A stretch of DNA of 64,000 nucleotides from Cacajao melanocephalus (GCA_963573385.1 CAUYLG010017973.1:1-64000), one strand, 5' to 3'. Positions 11,561 to 24,055 are shown, counted from the first letter of the stretch. Numbers and translations are program-made. The notes: generated by a model not told the origin, from the sequence alone.

Positions 11561-12126
11561 AAATAGCAAGTTGTTTGCTTAGAATGATCATGGCCTCCCT
11601 AGGCCAGAGTAGAGCATCTACGTATTTTTAGCCCCTTAGTTTTGAGGACAGAATCTCTCTGCTGTTGTCTGATGCATATTGAGAACTGGTGGGCTATTTT
11701 GAACTGGCTCTATTTTTTTTTTTTTCCAGAATGCCCTCGGGTGCTCATGGAACATACTTCTCAGCAATGCCATTTCATGTTCAGTTCACATTTTCCAGCA
11801 CAACTAAATTTAGTAGGCTTGCTGGAGGGAGGAAGTAGGGCAGAGCTACCTACCTGAGGGTGTGTTCATGGGAAGAGAAAAATCTCCCTGTTGCTCCGTC
11901 TTCAGAACCAGCATACGGGATGAAGATCAGACTGAATTTCACAGCATGTGTTTCACTATCTTCCCTGGGTGGGTGGTGGGGAGAAAAGGCTGAAGGTGTT
12001 GGCCATGTTTCAGGGTCACTTACATTTTGTGTTTACTATGAACACTCTAGTTGTGAGACTGTGACTGTATTTGGGGTCATCTGGCTAGATTTATTTCATT
12101 GCACATGGCAGTTCACACTTGGTTTC

Positions 12127-12128
<2 letters not shown>
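11561..12128. other. Unassigned non-coding sequence
   Basis: Contains a T run at about 11711-11725. No gene or repeat family recognised. Confidence 0.4.

Positions 12129-12157
<29 letters not shown>
12129..12157. repeat. (TG)n microsatellite
   Basis: About 14 TG units. Confidence 0.95.
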
Positions 12158-13299
12158 GTTTTGTATTGTGATTGCAGGAGTGGATACTCTGTTTCTTGCC
12201 TTTTAGAGAAAATGTGGTTTATGATTTATTTTTTTATTATGGCAAGCTAAGGATTTTTCACTGTTGACTCTGGTGATTGTGAGATATTTCCTCAGACCCT
12301 GAACTAACCCTTGATTCTTCTCACAAAGAGAAATCCACAAAAATGAGATATGGCACAAATTTGTGTAGAAGTGTTTTGTGTGATCACTTATTTCTGTGAG
12401 TCCTAAGTAGCCCTTTCTAGAAGGTTTACATGTAGTACCTTTATAAAAATATAGACAGTTTGTCAAAAGGAAAACACAACACCACAAATCCCCTTTTCTT
12501 CACACAATTCATTTTAAGCTTTAAAATCCCTGAAAATCCCCAATCTCCTTCGGCAGTCTGGTTCCCACTCTAACTTTCCTCATCTCCCCCTGAAAGAAAG
12601 AAAAAAGCGTTTCTTCCAGGGACTGATAAGTTGTAGGCCGATGCTTAGCAACAGCATTCCTGTGCTTTAAGTAGCTGCAAGCCCCTTGCTGAACTCTTTG
12701 ATGTGACTGTCAGGGCAGATTTATTTTGTTTTAGCACATTGTCTACTTGTCCAGATGTATCGGGAGATAAAAAGGAGTCATGTTTACACTCCTCCCTTTT
12801 TTTTTTTTTTTTGAGATGTAATTAAATCGTGTTTTTGATGAGTCTTGGGGAGCTCCAGTTGAAGAAAACAGGAATTGGCTGGAGTAAAGGGAAAAATGGA
12901 AACTTGCTTGGCAGAATGAACACCTGACTGGGTCAAAAAAATAAAGCATAAGTACCAGCTGGCGTGGTTCTGTGAAGTTGGAGGTTTTGTTCTGAGTCTT
13001 TTGTGTCCCTTCTATGGAAGTCCAACCAAGAAGAAGGGAGAGGTGCCCTTCCAGCGCTCACTTCCCTGGCACTATCTGTGAAACCTCTAGCTCTCAGTGA
13101 TCTTACTGCACAGGCACGCACATGAGGCCTTCACTCCCTCCTTCCTCTCTCTCTGTCGTTTACTGGGTGGTACATCTGTGATAGATAGTTGTCCATCTAA
13201 AGCTAATAAAATTGTTGAACTCCAGTGATCTTGAATAAACAAATCTTCATTGAGCTGGGTGAGTTGAATTCCCTTGGAATGGGATTGCCAGTCTTCTTT
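12158..13299. other. Unassigned non-coding sequence
   Basis: Holds a 16-base T run at 12797-12812 and pyrimidine-rich patches. No repeat family or exon recognised. Confidence 0.4.
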
Positions 13300-13560
13300 T
13301 TTTTTGTTTTGGTGATCAGTTTTTTAATGTGCACATTTAGTAACACCATTCTGAGTTCTATTAATGACCTGCAGTGAGCAGTGACAAGCAGGAATCTGAC
13401 ATTCAGTACTGCTGAGGGCCTGCCAGGCAGTGGCTAACACACTCACTTTCATCTGCAGCTCCAGAGACAGTCTATTTGCATCCTAAATAGGTTACACTAC
13501 AGCACCCCCTTCTGCCGACTGAGCCGTGTGACAAGAAGGCCTCACTACAACTCAGTTTTC
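13300..13560. other. Candidate conserved non-coding block
   Basis: Non-repetitive, with octamer-like tatttgcatcc at 13472-13482 and a GC-balanced stretch with two CpGs at 13516-13526. Candidate by texture only. Confidence 0.25.
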
Positions 13561-14239
13561 TTCCCTGATGACAGCCCTGAAGGCCCTTTCATGGCTCTCT
13601 CTAACCTTGCCAGCCCTTCCCTTTGGTCCCTGGAGGAGCACAACAGTGACTAATGGTGTGCTCACCTGCACTCCTGGGGGCTTCATTTGGATTACACTTT
13701 TAATTACTCATTAATCAGAGCAAAGGGACAAAAACCATCAATTGAAGAAGAGAGGAAGATGGGCAGAACAAAAGGAAAGCTGAGCGAAGCAGGTGCTACC
13801 TTAGATCACTCCTGGCTGGGGTCCCTCCTGCCAGACCCCAAATCCCAGACAGACGCCACTGAATGCATCTAAGACACTACAGGCTTGTGTTTTGTGTTTT
13901 CCATTTGTAGCCCAGGCTGAAGTACAGGAAGGAGGTTTTCCTTTGTTTGTTCTAAATACCTTTTGGATGATTCCATTTGGTAAAAGTGCACCTTCAACTT
14001 GAAGTCTTTTCACATCCAAGAAATCAACCAGGCTCTGCCAGAAAGGAGCATGTACATGGGGAATTGGGGTGGGGGAACTATGGGTGCCACCTGTCCAACT
14101 TTCAGAAGCTCTGTTTGCAGGGGTTGGGTTATGGGTTAGAGAGGTACCATCAGAGGAGTTAGCCTGGGAAGATGTGGACTTATTGTTATCCTCCACCCTT
14201 GGAGGCCAGGGAATGCTATTTGTTCAATATTTTAAATTC
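13561..14239. other. Unassigned non-coding sequence
   Basis: No recognised repeat. The minus-strand frame at 13801-14196 (131 codons) has no recognisable domain and I do not call it a gene. Confidence 0.4.
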
Positions 14240-14560
14240 ATTTAATTTACTATTTAGTATTTATCGAGAAGATACCGTGGACCAGCCAAGTGGAGAAGGG
14301 CACTGCCCTCCAGGAGCAAAGTGTCTAGTAGGGAAACAACTCGGGCAGAACATGCTGGGAAGGGAGTTAGGAAGGAAGACTGGACTGTGCAAAGATCTTG
14401 GGCAGGATGGGGCACAGTGCCCTGCGGGAGCAGGAGAAGATCCCATGATGGCTCTCAGGGTGAGGGGTGAAGGCGAGAGAGAGGCTGAAAGAAAGGCAGG
14501 GCCTGGGGCAGAAGGCCTTCTAGGAAATGGATGGTGCTCTTTGCTTACCCCAAGAGCGAG
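14240..14560. repeat. Ancient dispersed repeat, family not named
   Basis: 'gcactgccctccaggagc' followed by 'gtctagtagggaaac', then 'gggagttaggaaggaag' and 'gcaaagatcttgggcagg', parallels the copies at 43.4 and 55.2 kb. Confidence 0.4.
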
Positions 14561-14846
14561 GTGAATTATTCCATGTTTTAGGCAGAGGGGCCCCAGTTTC
14601 CTCGTGAATCTTCGTGGAGTCCTTTGAGCTCTGTAACCATCCAGGTTACACATCTTCACTGTGTGTCTCACTACAGTGTCATCATCCCTTCTGTAAGCTG
14701 TCTGTGCATGTGCACTTGCAGGATAAACCCAGGAGCTGGAGGAAGTAGATGAGTTTCTGTGGCCATGTTTACCTTTCAGAACCTAGGAATCCTGGATGTG
14801 GAAAAAGGTAAAAGAGGGCTTGTGGTATGTGTGGGCCATAAGACTC
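14561..14846. other. Unassigned non-coding sequence
   Basis: No features recognised. Confidence 0.4.
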
Positions 14847-15024
14847 CAGCGAACCTGGAGTCTTGGATATATTCAAGGAAAACATCCTTGGTATCTCTTG
14901 TAGAAATTGACCTGAAAGATAAAAAGAGGGCTGAGTGATGGAGTAACGGGGAAATGCTTTTGGAAAGGGAGAGATGCACATTAGAATTAATTTTCTCAGA
15001 CCTTTGAGGTTTGCATATGTCATA
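14847..15024 (+). repeat. 178-bp direct duplication, copy 1
   Basis: Matches 16323-16500 with no indels and three substitutions that I could find (at 14879, 14909 and 14939, approximate), about 98% identity. The edges are sharp: flanks are unrelated on both sides. It is not a known transposable element and has no terminal repeats or A tail. Confidence 0.95.
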
Positions 15025-16322
15025 TGTGTTTCTATCTTATAATTGGCACAAAAGACAGTAGATCTAGTACAATGGAGTCAGGAAAAAGTGTTGGAAAATG
15101 GTTTAATGGATGAAAACTCATTTGGAAAATAACTGCAAAACATCTTATTTCCTTTTCTTTTCTCCTTCCCTCCCCTTTCTTTCTTTCATGGTCAGGACAT
15201 TTGACTGTCCTGAGCATAAGGTATACCCAGAATGGGATCTCTCACCCAGGGTGGGTGCATGCATACTTTGTTAGTGACTGAGTCCGGCTAGACCACAATG
15301 TGTTCGAGAGTTGAAGACTAAGATTTCAGAGGCACAGGGTAGTGTTTCTTTAGGAAATAAACTTGAATTTTGCATTTCCTTTGGCCTCAGGTTGAGTAAG
15401 CCTGCTAGAATGATTAGAAATATTGCACAGGACATCAGACTTACTGATGACAATACTTGGTTAGCATTTTTTACGTAGTAATCATATATTTGGGTCTGGA
15501 ATCTCTCAAGGAAACAGCTTCACACACATGTATATGTTTAGATGAATGAAACTTTTGACGTTAACAATTATTGATAGTATAAAGCCAATAAAAAGTCCTC
15601 TTTCAAGAACGGCTCCGTGAATAATTATCGGATCATTTTGAAAAAAGAAAATAAGGAGAAAAGATTTTGGGGGGTTATTTCCCAAATGACTTTTCATCTA
15701 TTAAACTATTGTTCACCATTTCTCTTGGCTCCAATCTACTATATTAACTATATTTCATAATAAACACATTAGTATTGTGAAAATTAATATTTAATAATGT
15801 AGAGTCCTTATCTAGAAAAGTAAAGTTCTTATCTAGAAAGGTACACAAGCTGAGGATTAGTATTAACTTTACAAGGAAAGACTGGGTTTGGAACTCAGAG
15901 TTTTTTTATATCCTGATCCTCTCTTCTGCAATCAACACATATACACACACTTTTGCATACTGCAGCCCTTTTGGAATTCCAAATGTTAGCATCCAAGCTG
16001 CATGGTTATTCTTCAGAATTTAGCTATCCTGATATAGACACTCAGAGCATGTGGGCTCTAGCCCAGAAGGGTTTTAGCTGCCTAGCCGAGCATTTGTACA
16101 TATCCCCCTTTGGTTGCTATAGTGGGTGCTATTGAATTGCTAAGCAGAGAATCCTGCCTACTTTCTTTGGGTCTCTTGGGGGAAATGAAACTCAAGTGTA
16201 GCAGCCAGTCCTAAGTCTGTAGGTCTCTCGTTCTACATCCTAAGCCACACATAACATGGGGCATGGATCTTCAGGGAGTTACCTAAGCTCCCCAGGACAC
16301 ACTGTCCCCATCCTCAAGACAG
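15025..16322. other. Unassigned sequence between the duplicated segments
   Basis: Contains a pyrimidine tract at 15146-15188. No repeat family or exon recognised. Confidence 0.45.
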
Positions 16323-16500
16323 CAGCGAACCTGGAGTCTTGGATATATTCAAGGGAAACATCCTTGGTATCTCTTGTAGAAATAGACCTGAAAGATAAAA
16401 AGAGGGCTGAGTGATGAAGTAACGGGGAAATGCTTTTGGAAAGGGAGAGATGCACATTAGAATTAATTTTCTCAGACCTTTGAGGTTTGCATATGTCATA
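16323..16500 (+). repeat. 178-bp direct duplication, copy 2
   Basis: Same orientation as copy 1, constant offset of 1476 bases. Its right flank continues 'attaaaac' where copy 1 continues 'tgtgtttc', so the breakpoint falls in the shared 'gtcata'. Confidence 0.95.
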
Positions 16501-18599
16501 ATTAAAACTTTAGAGTATTGTTCCCAGAGGATTTCCTCCAGCTCCTCTTTTGTACTGGTCACATGTTCTCTTGTGGTATTACCTGTTTAACGCGTAGACA
16601 AAATAGGTATGTTGTCTCATTCCAAAAATTGATGCCAGTAGTTGCTTGACACATGCTAATTAGTAATTAAATATACTGTATTGCTCCTCACTTAAACAGA
16701 AAATACTACACTGAGTTTAACTTTATCCTGTTGACATGTACGGAGGGAATGGAGGGAGCCTGGGGTGTCATCATTTCAGAGGTCTGTTGCAGCATCTTGT
16801 GGTTTAGCTCTTAGTCTAGGGTTTTTTTTTTTTTGTTTCTTTTTCCATGTCATACTGTGACCCCAGCAGCTACCCTTGCCCTCCCCTGTGTTGCTTTGTT
16901 TAGATGCCCATGGCTGTTTTTCATCTTCTGTGGTGTAGTAAAGCTTATAAAAATAAAATTGTATGATAAACCTTCCTGGTGGCAACTAAAATTTTGAAAG
17001 GTGTAAACTGTGTGATATCTGCAAGACCTCATGGGGAGGGTTTTCTGGAGGTGGAGGCCTTTTGTTGATGTTGATGTCAGGATTGGGCTACTGCATAATA
17101 AGTTCAGTTTGACCCAAAGATAATGATGAGATGTTTTGAATGTCTGGGATGCAGTGAGGAGCTCCGAAAGATTTACGTAGGAGGTTGTCTGCTTTTGAAG
17201 GGGAATTTGCCCTTTTGACCTCTTTGGTGTCCATTACACTGTATTCTGGGATAGATCTACCTCTGTGGAACCACCATGTGGCCACCCTTAATCAATAGTA
17301 GTCTGATGGGGCCAGCTGCTTTCTCAGCACCAGGAGTGGCATAGGAGCCAGGGTCAATCGGGCAGAGGGTTCTTTCTGCTGGGTGAGGAGATTCTTTCCA
17401 GGATAGGCAAGTAACCCAAACCAGGCCGTGGATTCCCAGATTTTGTTGGAACTTTCAGGAAAGAGAATCTCTTTATGTTTTTTTTTGAAGATGGTGAGGT
17501 ACAGATGTGGGTTGGGGGGCACTCCTGGGAGGTCGCCATGCAGAGAAACCAAGACACAAAGCTGAGATAGAAATTCCTGATGAGAAGTTTGAACACCTGG
17601 ATCCAACCATACATGAACCATATACCGTGGACTCGTTAAAGTCCCCCCGCCCCCCGCCACCGCCATGCTCCTCTTTTTTTCCTTAAAGCACTTTGAGGTG
17701 GATTTCATGACTTACCATCAAAAAGATAATCTTATTTTCCTGAACTCTTCAACAAGAGAGATTTTACAGCTCATCCTGGAAATGTAGTAAATGGTCCCCA
17801 TAGAGTCATTTTGGTCAAGAATTCTTAATTGTGTATGACTTAAATTTCTTTTTCTGACAGTCTCTCTGTAATGTAAATGACAAACCAATCTTACTTGCCC
17901 TCTCCCCAAATCTAAAAATCCCCAAACCCAGGAACAAAATTCTGATTAGTCTGCTCTTTCTAAAGACACCTTCATCTACTTGAACATCAATTTTCAATGG
18001 TCCCTTCAATCTTCTCATTGAATATTGTCTTTATTATGCAAATTTAAAAATGATCTACCTATAGATATGTACAGTAAGTGTCAACCCTAGAGAGCCATGA
18101 AAATTTGTCATGGCGGCGATCTCACAAACATATCTTGAAGGTTTTCCAGTGGGTTCGTCCTGGCATCTGGTCCTGAAAGACAAAGACAGATAGGGAGCCA
18201 CATGGTGGCGGTTCACTAGCCCCAGGAAAAGCCCTGCTGGTTTCTCCTCCTGAAACCACTCCCATAGGCAGAGACTGGTAACTGCAGTTACCCAGTGACT
18301 GGAGGAGGTGCAGAAGATTCCAGTAGAGCCAGCCAGTGTAAACCCAGATCTTCCTCTGTGAAGTCACCTTTGCTCCATATCAGAGACCATGGGGCTTCTG
18401 CTTTCTTACCTCTCTCTCTTCTGTTCTCACCTTTCTCCTCCCAGCCCGGCATGGAGAAGGCATAACAAGCATCCATGTGGCTCACATTTTCTTCTCCTCA
18501 CACCCTCTCCCCATAGCTCTGTGTGATTCTGAAAGTGACTGTGCCAATGAAGATGTAGGAAGAAAAGAAATATTATTTCTAAGTCACTTGGTTTGGTGA
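16501..18599. other. Unassigned sequence
   Basis: No dispersed repeat family recognised. Contains a T run at about 16821-16834 and a C-rich patch with CpGs at 17643-17665. A strong pyrimidine tract ending in AG at about 18405-18442 resembles a 3' splice site, but no exon can be supported. Confidence 0.4.
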
Positions 18600-19330
18600 C
18601 ATATATGATGGGAGTTAGGGAAGTCAGTTTGCGGCTTCTCTACCATCCCAGGCACTGCAGTCAAACAAATCAATTCAGCCTTCAGAGGGGCATCCATTGC
18701 CTTGTGATTATGTTTGTGTAAAGTCTTGGGGTCTTTGATCAAAGAATGGCATTTCAGCCCAGGCTCTAATCCTCACTGCCTTAAGATGTTTAAATGGGTT
18801 TAAAAAAAAAGTTGATAACAGCTGGGATTTAAATTTGCCTTTGCCCAGCTTTTGTTTAGAAAGGCCTTCTATTATCCGTGGCTTCCCTTTTCGAGGCAAA
18901 GATGGATCGTTGGGTAAACCAAAAAGGGAAAGAGGATATGGGAGGAAATGGGCGGGGACTCTGAATTAATCTTCTGAGGAAGAATGTTTGATCAGCAGGG
19001 AGGAGGGGATGAAAACCTCTGATGCTGACAGCAGGCACCTTTCTGACGAGGGTGTGATTGGCACCTTTGAAGCTTCAGTCGGGAGCCAGTGTCCAGTGGG
19101 TCAGAGCTTCCTCTGTCTGTGGGTGGTGGAGGTAATAATGAGGCAACTGGAAGGATTAATTGCAGACAAGCAGCAGGATTACGAGGAGGGCTTCTCAGCT
19201 CCAAAAGGAACAGTTCGAGGAAAGCCTCTGATCTGTCAGCCTTAGAGGAAATTAGTGGGAGCAGACTCGAGCAGGCTTTAAAAAAGGCATTTAGGATATT
19301 AAAGCGAAATGTGAAGAGGATATTAAAATA
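18600..19330. other. Candidate conserved non-coding block
   Basis: Repeat-free, with scattered CpGs, a ggattaattgc word at 19153-19163, and direct repeats of aggatattaaa near 19291 and 19317. It continues toward the larger block at 19.6-21.7 kb. Confidence 0.35.
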
Positions 19331-19589
19331 GGGCAAAAGGGCAAGGAGCACTGATCTCGAAAGGAGGGTGTCTCCCTCTTCCTACCAGGAATTTCCAAGG
19401 TTTGCCCAGATTTCACAGACACCTTCTTATTACGGTCCAGCAGAGTGATTTTACTTGCATTGCAACAAGTTAGGGAAGGGTCAGACTGGATTTGAGGTGG
19501 CAACGAAGGTCCTGTGCAAAACTTGTTTGCTCTCCACCCTCTGGCAGTTTCAGAAGCTCCTGAAACTAAGGCTCCTGGTATAATTTTAC

Positions 19590-21650
19590 AACAAGCCAGC
19601 ACATTACTGACATCCTATCTGCATTAGCTATCTATTGTATATTTTACTTCTTACCCTTCTGGTTCAAGTCAGGATGCTGCCAATAAATCCTGTGTTACCA
19701 TTAAAGAGGCCATTCATCACGCTTCCTAATGCGATTAATCAAGATACACCACAGTACCCTTAAAATGAGATCATTTTGATAAATCATGTATGACATGAAA
19801 AGACTTTATTCCTTTTAAGTGCAATTTAGACTGTAATTTTTTTCCTCATTTATGATTCATGGGAGAAACATGGATAAAATTCTCTTGCATAGTTACACCT
19901 TATCTACAGCAATAACTCAAAACTGCTTTTAGATGAAAATTCAGGGTCTTATTCACCAAAGCTGAATGCCAGCTCATTATTTTCTGGCGTTCAGTAGTCC
20001 AAAAATAATGTCTCCACATTAAGCGGCATTCTCAAAAAAGTTGGAACTGGCCAGGCACCAGGCACATCAATTATACTCCATCATCCTTAATAAGGAAGAA
20101 ATATCAGATGTCCCTTTGGAGGTTTTTTGAATCAGTAATGCTCAGCCTTTACCTCCCCAATTTAGAATGATTGGGAAACAAAAATGGTGGTAACCAAAAA
20201 GTATGGGAATTTCAGGGCCTTTACATGACTCTCTTCTCCTATTGCATAAGTCTCAAAAGAGGTATGTTTTCCCCTCCCATGTGGTTCATGCTTCCTTTTC
20301 CATTCCCCTTTTCTCATTTCACAAAGGAAACTACCGTTTTGTTAGGTCTGAGTTTTGTTTCTAAGATGCTGTATCTGTGATGCAAGCTTTCCCCTCACAG
20401 CTGTCACAATAATTTGGGAAATGATATTCATAACCTCCAATAGAAAAATAATTTGAAAATGTGCCTTCTGGTGAGATCCATCAAGTTTAAGGTCACATTT
20501 TTGGTTTAAAGGGAGACACTGATGCTATTCATTAAACTGAAAAATGGCTTGTTTTCCACTAATATTGAAATAAACTCTGGATGGATGTTAAGTCATGCTG
20601 GCATGCACTCATATTGAAAGCAAAAGGAAAACACAGATATATTTAATTTGGACATGTAAAGTCAACAGAGTTTTAGGTCTTTTATGAGACAGGGAATCAG
20701 GAAGATTGGCTGAAACAAATGTGAACAATTAAAAGTTCATTTGCCTCTTGCAAAGAATGAGAGCATTTAAAGTGGGATTCGGTGTCTTAAGAATTACAGA
20801 CCCACTTGCATTTTTTTTTCAACCACGGGTACCTATGAATAAAGACTTTATCAACATGTAAGTTGTTTCCCTGCTGTTATTGGAGATTCATTTTGAGATT
20901 CATTTGGCTTTTGGCTCAGAAGCCAGTATTTGACTCTGTTTTTAAGTACTCAAGAATGCACATATCCTATCCATGTCCACATAACATAAATGCTTCAAAA
21001 CTCAAGTTTATTTGAGTTATCATATTTATGCTGATGCTCTGTACTTTAATCAGGAAGAAACTGACATAAAACAAAGGTTCCTTGCCTATTATTCACATTT
21101 AAATGAAATTTCCTGTGCTTTTAATTTTATCTAGTATAAAGAGTCAATTAAGAATCCAAGGCCATTAAGGGTGCACTTGCCTTGTTTAGATTCCCATTTC
21201 ACATTTATGACTTTCTATTTTTGTTAATAAAGATCTGTAAATTTGAAAAATATGCATGTATCTCATTAAAAAAGTTTCCCAGCTCTAACAAATGCTCAGC
21301 AAATCTCCAAAGAATGCAAGTTTAAAAAATAAATATTTTAAGGCCCCATAAAATCGGCAGTAAATATTTTCTCCCTTTAATACCATGTTCATTTCATTCC
21401 AATTTACTACCACGATTGTATTTTCTGAAGCAGCTTTTAATACAATACACAATTATTTCATATGGGGTTGGGTAGGTCGCCTCATTAAGCCTGCAAAGAT
21501 GAGGCCTCTTATGATCCCCACAAATATACTTGCATTTATTCTTAATTAAAATGGCCTTCTTAAATTGTCTCAAGTTTATTACTATAAATAACAAGCTAAG
21601 CAAAATAGCCACAGTTGAAAAGTTAGCAGGGCAAGATGACCAGGTCCCCA
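19590..21650. other. Large candidate conserved regulatory block
   Basis: About 2 kb without any recognisable transposon in a window where most kilobases hold one. Very AT-rich with dense homeodomain-type words (gcgattaatc at 19731-19740, tcttaattaaaatgg near 21541, cattaagg, gtcaattaag) and octamer-like tatgcatg at 21251. Repeat exclusion plus such motifs is typical of long-range developmental enhancers, but conservation cannot be measured here. No coding frame of note. Confidence 0.4.
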
Positions 21651-22274
21651 AACCTCACACAGAGCCAACTGTGGTATGTATGCAGTGGTACCCTGCCACC
21701 TGTTGGCTCTGCTTACACATAACAGGGTGTTGAACTCCCTCACGGTGGTGCAGTAACCCTCTCTGACCCCTATCCCTAGTTCATCATCCCCGAAAGAAAA
21801 GAAGAGGCCTTTGGGAATCCCAGGCCTCCTGATTTCCCCTATCATTCATTTCTGTGGCCACATGTTTCTCCGGCTAATGCTAAAAATTTATGGCTGAACA
21901 CATTAAGGGCAGTCCATGTCCTTCCCTACTTCTGGATGATTTCAGTTTCCTGTCATAAGGAAATCCAAGAAGATGTGTCCTCAGTGGATTGCATGTGACA
22001 GTGTCTGCTTATATCTCAGGAATCTGAGGTATGATGGATAAACTGTCAGTTTTGAAGGATGATGTTTTCTCCATATTTCCATTATGAACCGGGCTGTCAT
22101 CTCCTAATAAATTTCTTGCATTGGTATCAATTTATTTTTACAAGCAGAGGGTCTGATGTATTTGGGAAAAGCACTGACAGCAGATCTGGCCTAGCTTGAC
22201 AGAGCTGGCTTCACTTCATTTTGGAAAACTACTTTGGTTCCAAGGACAGAACTTGACCTATAGCTCTTGAGATT
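21651..22274. other. Unassigned non-coding sequence
   Basis: No features recognised. Confidence 0.4.
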
Positions 22275-22296
22275 AAAAAAAAAAAAAAAAAAAAAA
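22275..22296. repeat. A homopolymer of 22 bases
   Basis: Uninterrupted A run with no recognised retroelement attached. Confidence 0.95.
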
Positions 22297-22735
22297 CCAA
22301 AACCTCCATGAGAGAAAGAGACACATGAGGCAAGTTTCTTCTTTTAAGCCAAAATAAATCAAGCCTTTAGGACTACCATGACATAATATTATTTCTAAGA
22401 CAGTCCTACAAATATCATGATTGTGACTATTATTACCATTATCACTTTTACTCAAAATGTGGCTTAAAGAGTTTAAATAAATTGCCCATGATTGAGCCTG
22501 GCTCTAAATCTTGGTCAATAAGGCATCAAAGCAAAAAAAACAGTATACAAATTGTGAGTAAGTCAAGAACAGAATCCTTGAAACTTAGTTTTTTCTTTAT
22601 CGTTCTTTCCAGTCCTTGACTATAAAATAGCCCTTTTCTCCATAGGCTGAAACATACTTCAGAAGCTACTTGAAAAGTGCTCTATGTAGTGGTATATAGG
22701 TAAGTTCTTAACAGCTAAGTCTCTGGGGAAAAAAA
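22297..22735. other. Unassigned non-coding sequence
   Basis: No features recognised. Confidence 0.4.
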
Positions 22736-22770
22736 GTGTGTGTGTGTGTGTGTATACACATATATATATA
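22736..22770. repeat. Compound (TG)n/(TA)n microsatellite
   Basis: About nine TG units run into tatacaca and (TA)n. Read on the minus strand it directly follows an AATAAA, so it may have grown from an A-rich retrocopy tail. Confidence 0.9.
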
Positions 22771-23290
22771 ATTTATTGCATTTATATAAACATTGTATAG
22801 AACACAATTAAAAATAAAAATTGAATATAGAACACTCTTTATAAAAAATTCCATACAATCATTTAATTGTCACAGATAATTTCAATGATTTTAGCCAAAC
22901 TCTTGTATCTTGTATCTGCGGTTGCAATCGATGAACAAGTGTAGTTCCAACTGGAATGCTGGTTGATATTCCTTTATCTTAATGAGTATGTCAGAACTTT
23001 ACTCACTCATTTGTTAATGACATAAGCAACTACTTTGCTGAACTGGATGATACTTTTTGAGTATTGGAAGAATACTTTTTCAATTTTTTGTGCTGTTCAC
23101 AATGCCTTGCAACACCCAACAAAGCAGCTTCTCAAAGAATTAAGAAAAGATGATTAAATGAGAAGGAATATACTAATAGCATGGGTAATTTTTATAAAGG
23201 CAGAACATCCTGTCTATAAGTAAGCAATTAGATTTTGCCAAAGAAGTATGGAGCACAAGTTAATATTTTGCTACCATTAGGCTACAACAC
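22771..23290 (-). repeat. Unassigned old element, left part (split by a FLAM)
   Basis: On the minus strand this AT-rich unit ends with AATAAA (22772-22777) just before the microsatellite, like the 3' end of an mRNA-derived retrocopy. The part at about 23095-23275 is similar, in inverted orientation, to 25600-25875: both share 'aggatgttct', 'tttgagaag.tgctttgtt' and 'ttgtgctcca'. A recurrent sequence of this kind is a repeat or a duplicated retrocopy. I do not know its source. Confidence 0.5.
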
Positions 23291-23296
23291 AACATC

Positions 23297-23431
23297 CTTT
23301 TTTGTCGTTTTTAAGAGATGGAATTTTGCCCTGTTGCTCATGGTTGGACTCCAACTCCTGGACCCAAGTGATGTGTCTGCCTTGGCCTCCCAAATTGCTA
23401 GGATTACAACTGTGAGCCATCGTGTCTGGTC
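23297..23431 (-). mobile_element. FLAM (free left Alu monomer) with target-site duplication
   Basis: Only the left half of Alu is present: the plus strand shows 'ttaagagatggaattttgcc', 'ctccaactcctggacccaag', 'tgccttggcctcccaaa' and 'ggattacaactgtgagccat', with a T-rich tail at 23298-23312. The 10-bp duplication acacaacatc lies at 23287-23296 and 23432-23441. It interrupts the older unit on both sides. Confidence 0.9.
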
Positions 23432-23441
23432 ACACAACATC

Positions 23442-23650
23442 TTTTTAGGTTCTATCTGCAACGTTAACATTTTCTCTGTCACTTTAAGTTTAGCAAATCA
23501 GCATACCAATAAATTGCACTCTAAATTGTAGCATTTGCCAGTTTCTGCTGCAAATACTCCCACAGTGGCCAATGTCCAGCTACAAAGTGCCATCACTGAA
23601 AAGTTGGAAAGTAATCGCACATCACTATATAGTGTTTTTATCGTATAAAT
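23442..23650 (-). repeat. Unassigned old element, right part
   Basis: Continuation of the unit after the FLAM insertion. No family or coding frame recognised. Its right boundary is not clear. Confidence 0.35.
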
Positions 23651-24055
23651 ACAGTAGACTTAATTTCCAGAGGATAAATAATGGTAAAATTTTGTAAAAC
23701 AATTAGGAAGTGGGGAGTCGGGTTAAATATTACCTTTGCTTTTAAGGTAATTTATTCCATTTTAAATATGTGTAATTTGAAATAATACCTGAGTTTAACA
23801 ACGGACCAAAGTTCCCAAAACCTTAATAATTAGTTATTGTAGGCCAGTACAGTTTCACACTAGCACACCACTGGTTATTTGAATCCAAAAGGCCAAAGAG
23901 ATCTGAAACGCTAATTTGTCTACATTGCACAGCTAATTCTTTCATGGATTATTAAATAAGCTGATAGTTTTATTTACTTAGCAGGCCAAGGAACATGTTG
24001 CATATTAACATGAATTGATTCATATCCCACTACCAATATATTACCTACCTTTGCA
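23651..24055. other. Unassigned non-coding sequence
   Basis: AT-rich; no features recognised. The last bases (ttgca at 24051-24055) match 25425-25429 and may be the LTR target-site duplication. Confidence 0.4.

Noticed and set aside
14769..16562. Two similar minus-strand frames (near 14.8-15.0 and 16.3-16.6 kb), like paralogous small genes
   Set aside because: The similarity is fully explained by the 178-bp DNA duplication, with substitutions not biased to third positions and no shared flanks.
18405..18442. Strong pyrimidine tract plus AG, resembling a 3' splice site
   Set aside because: No open or conserved exon with a donor site could be paired with it.
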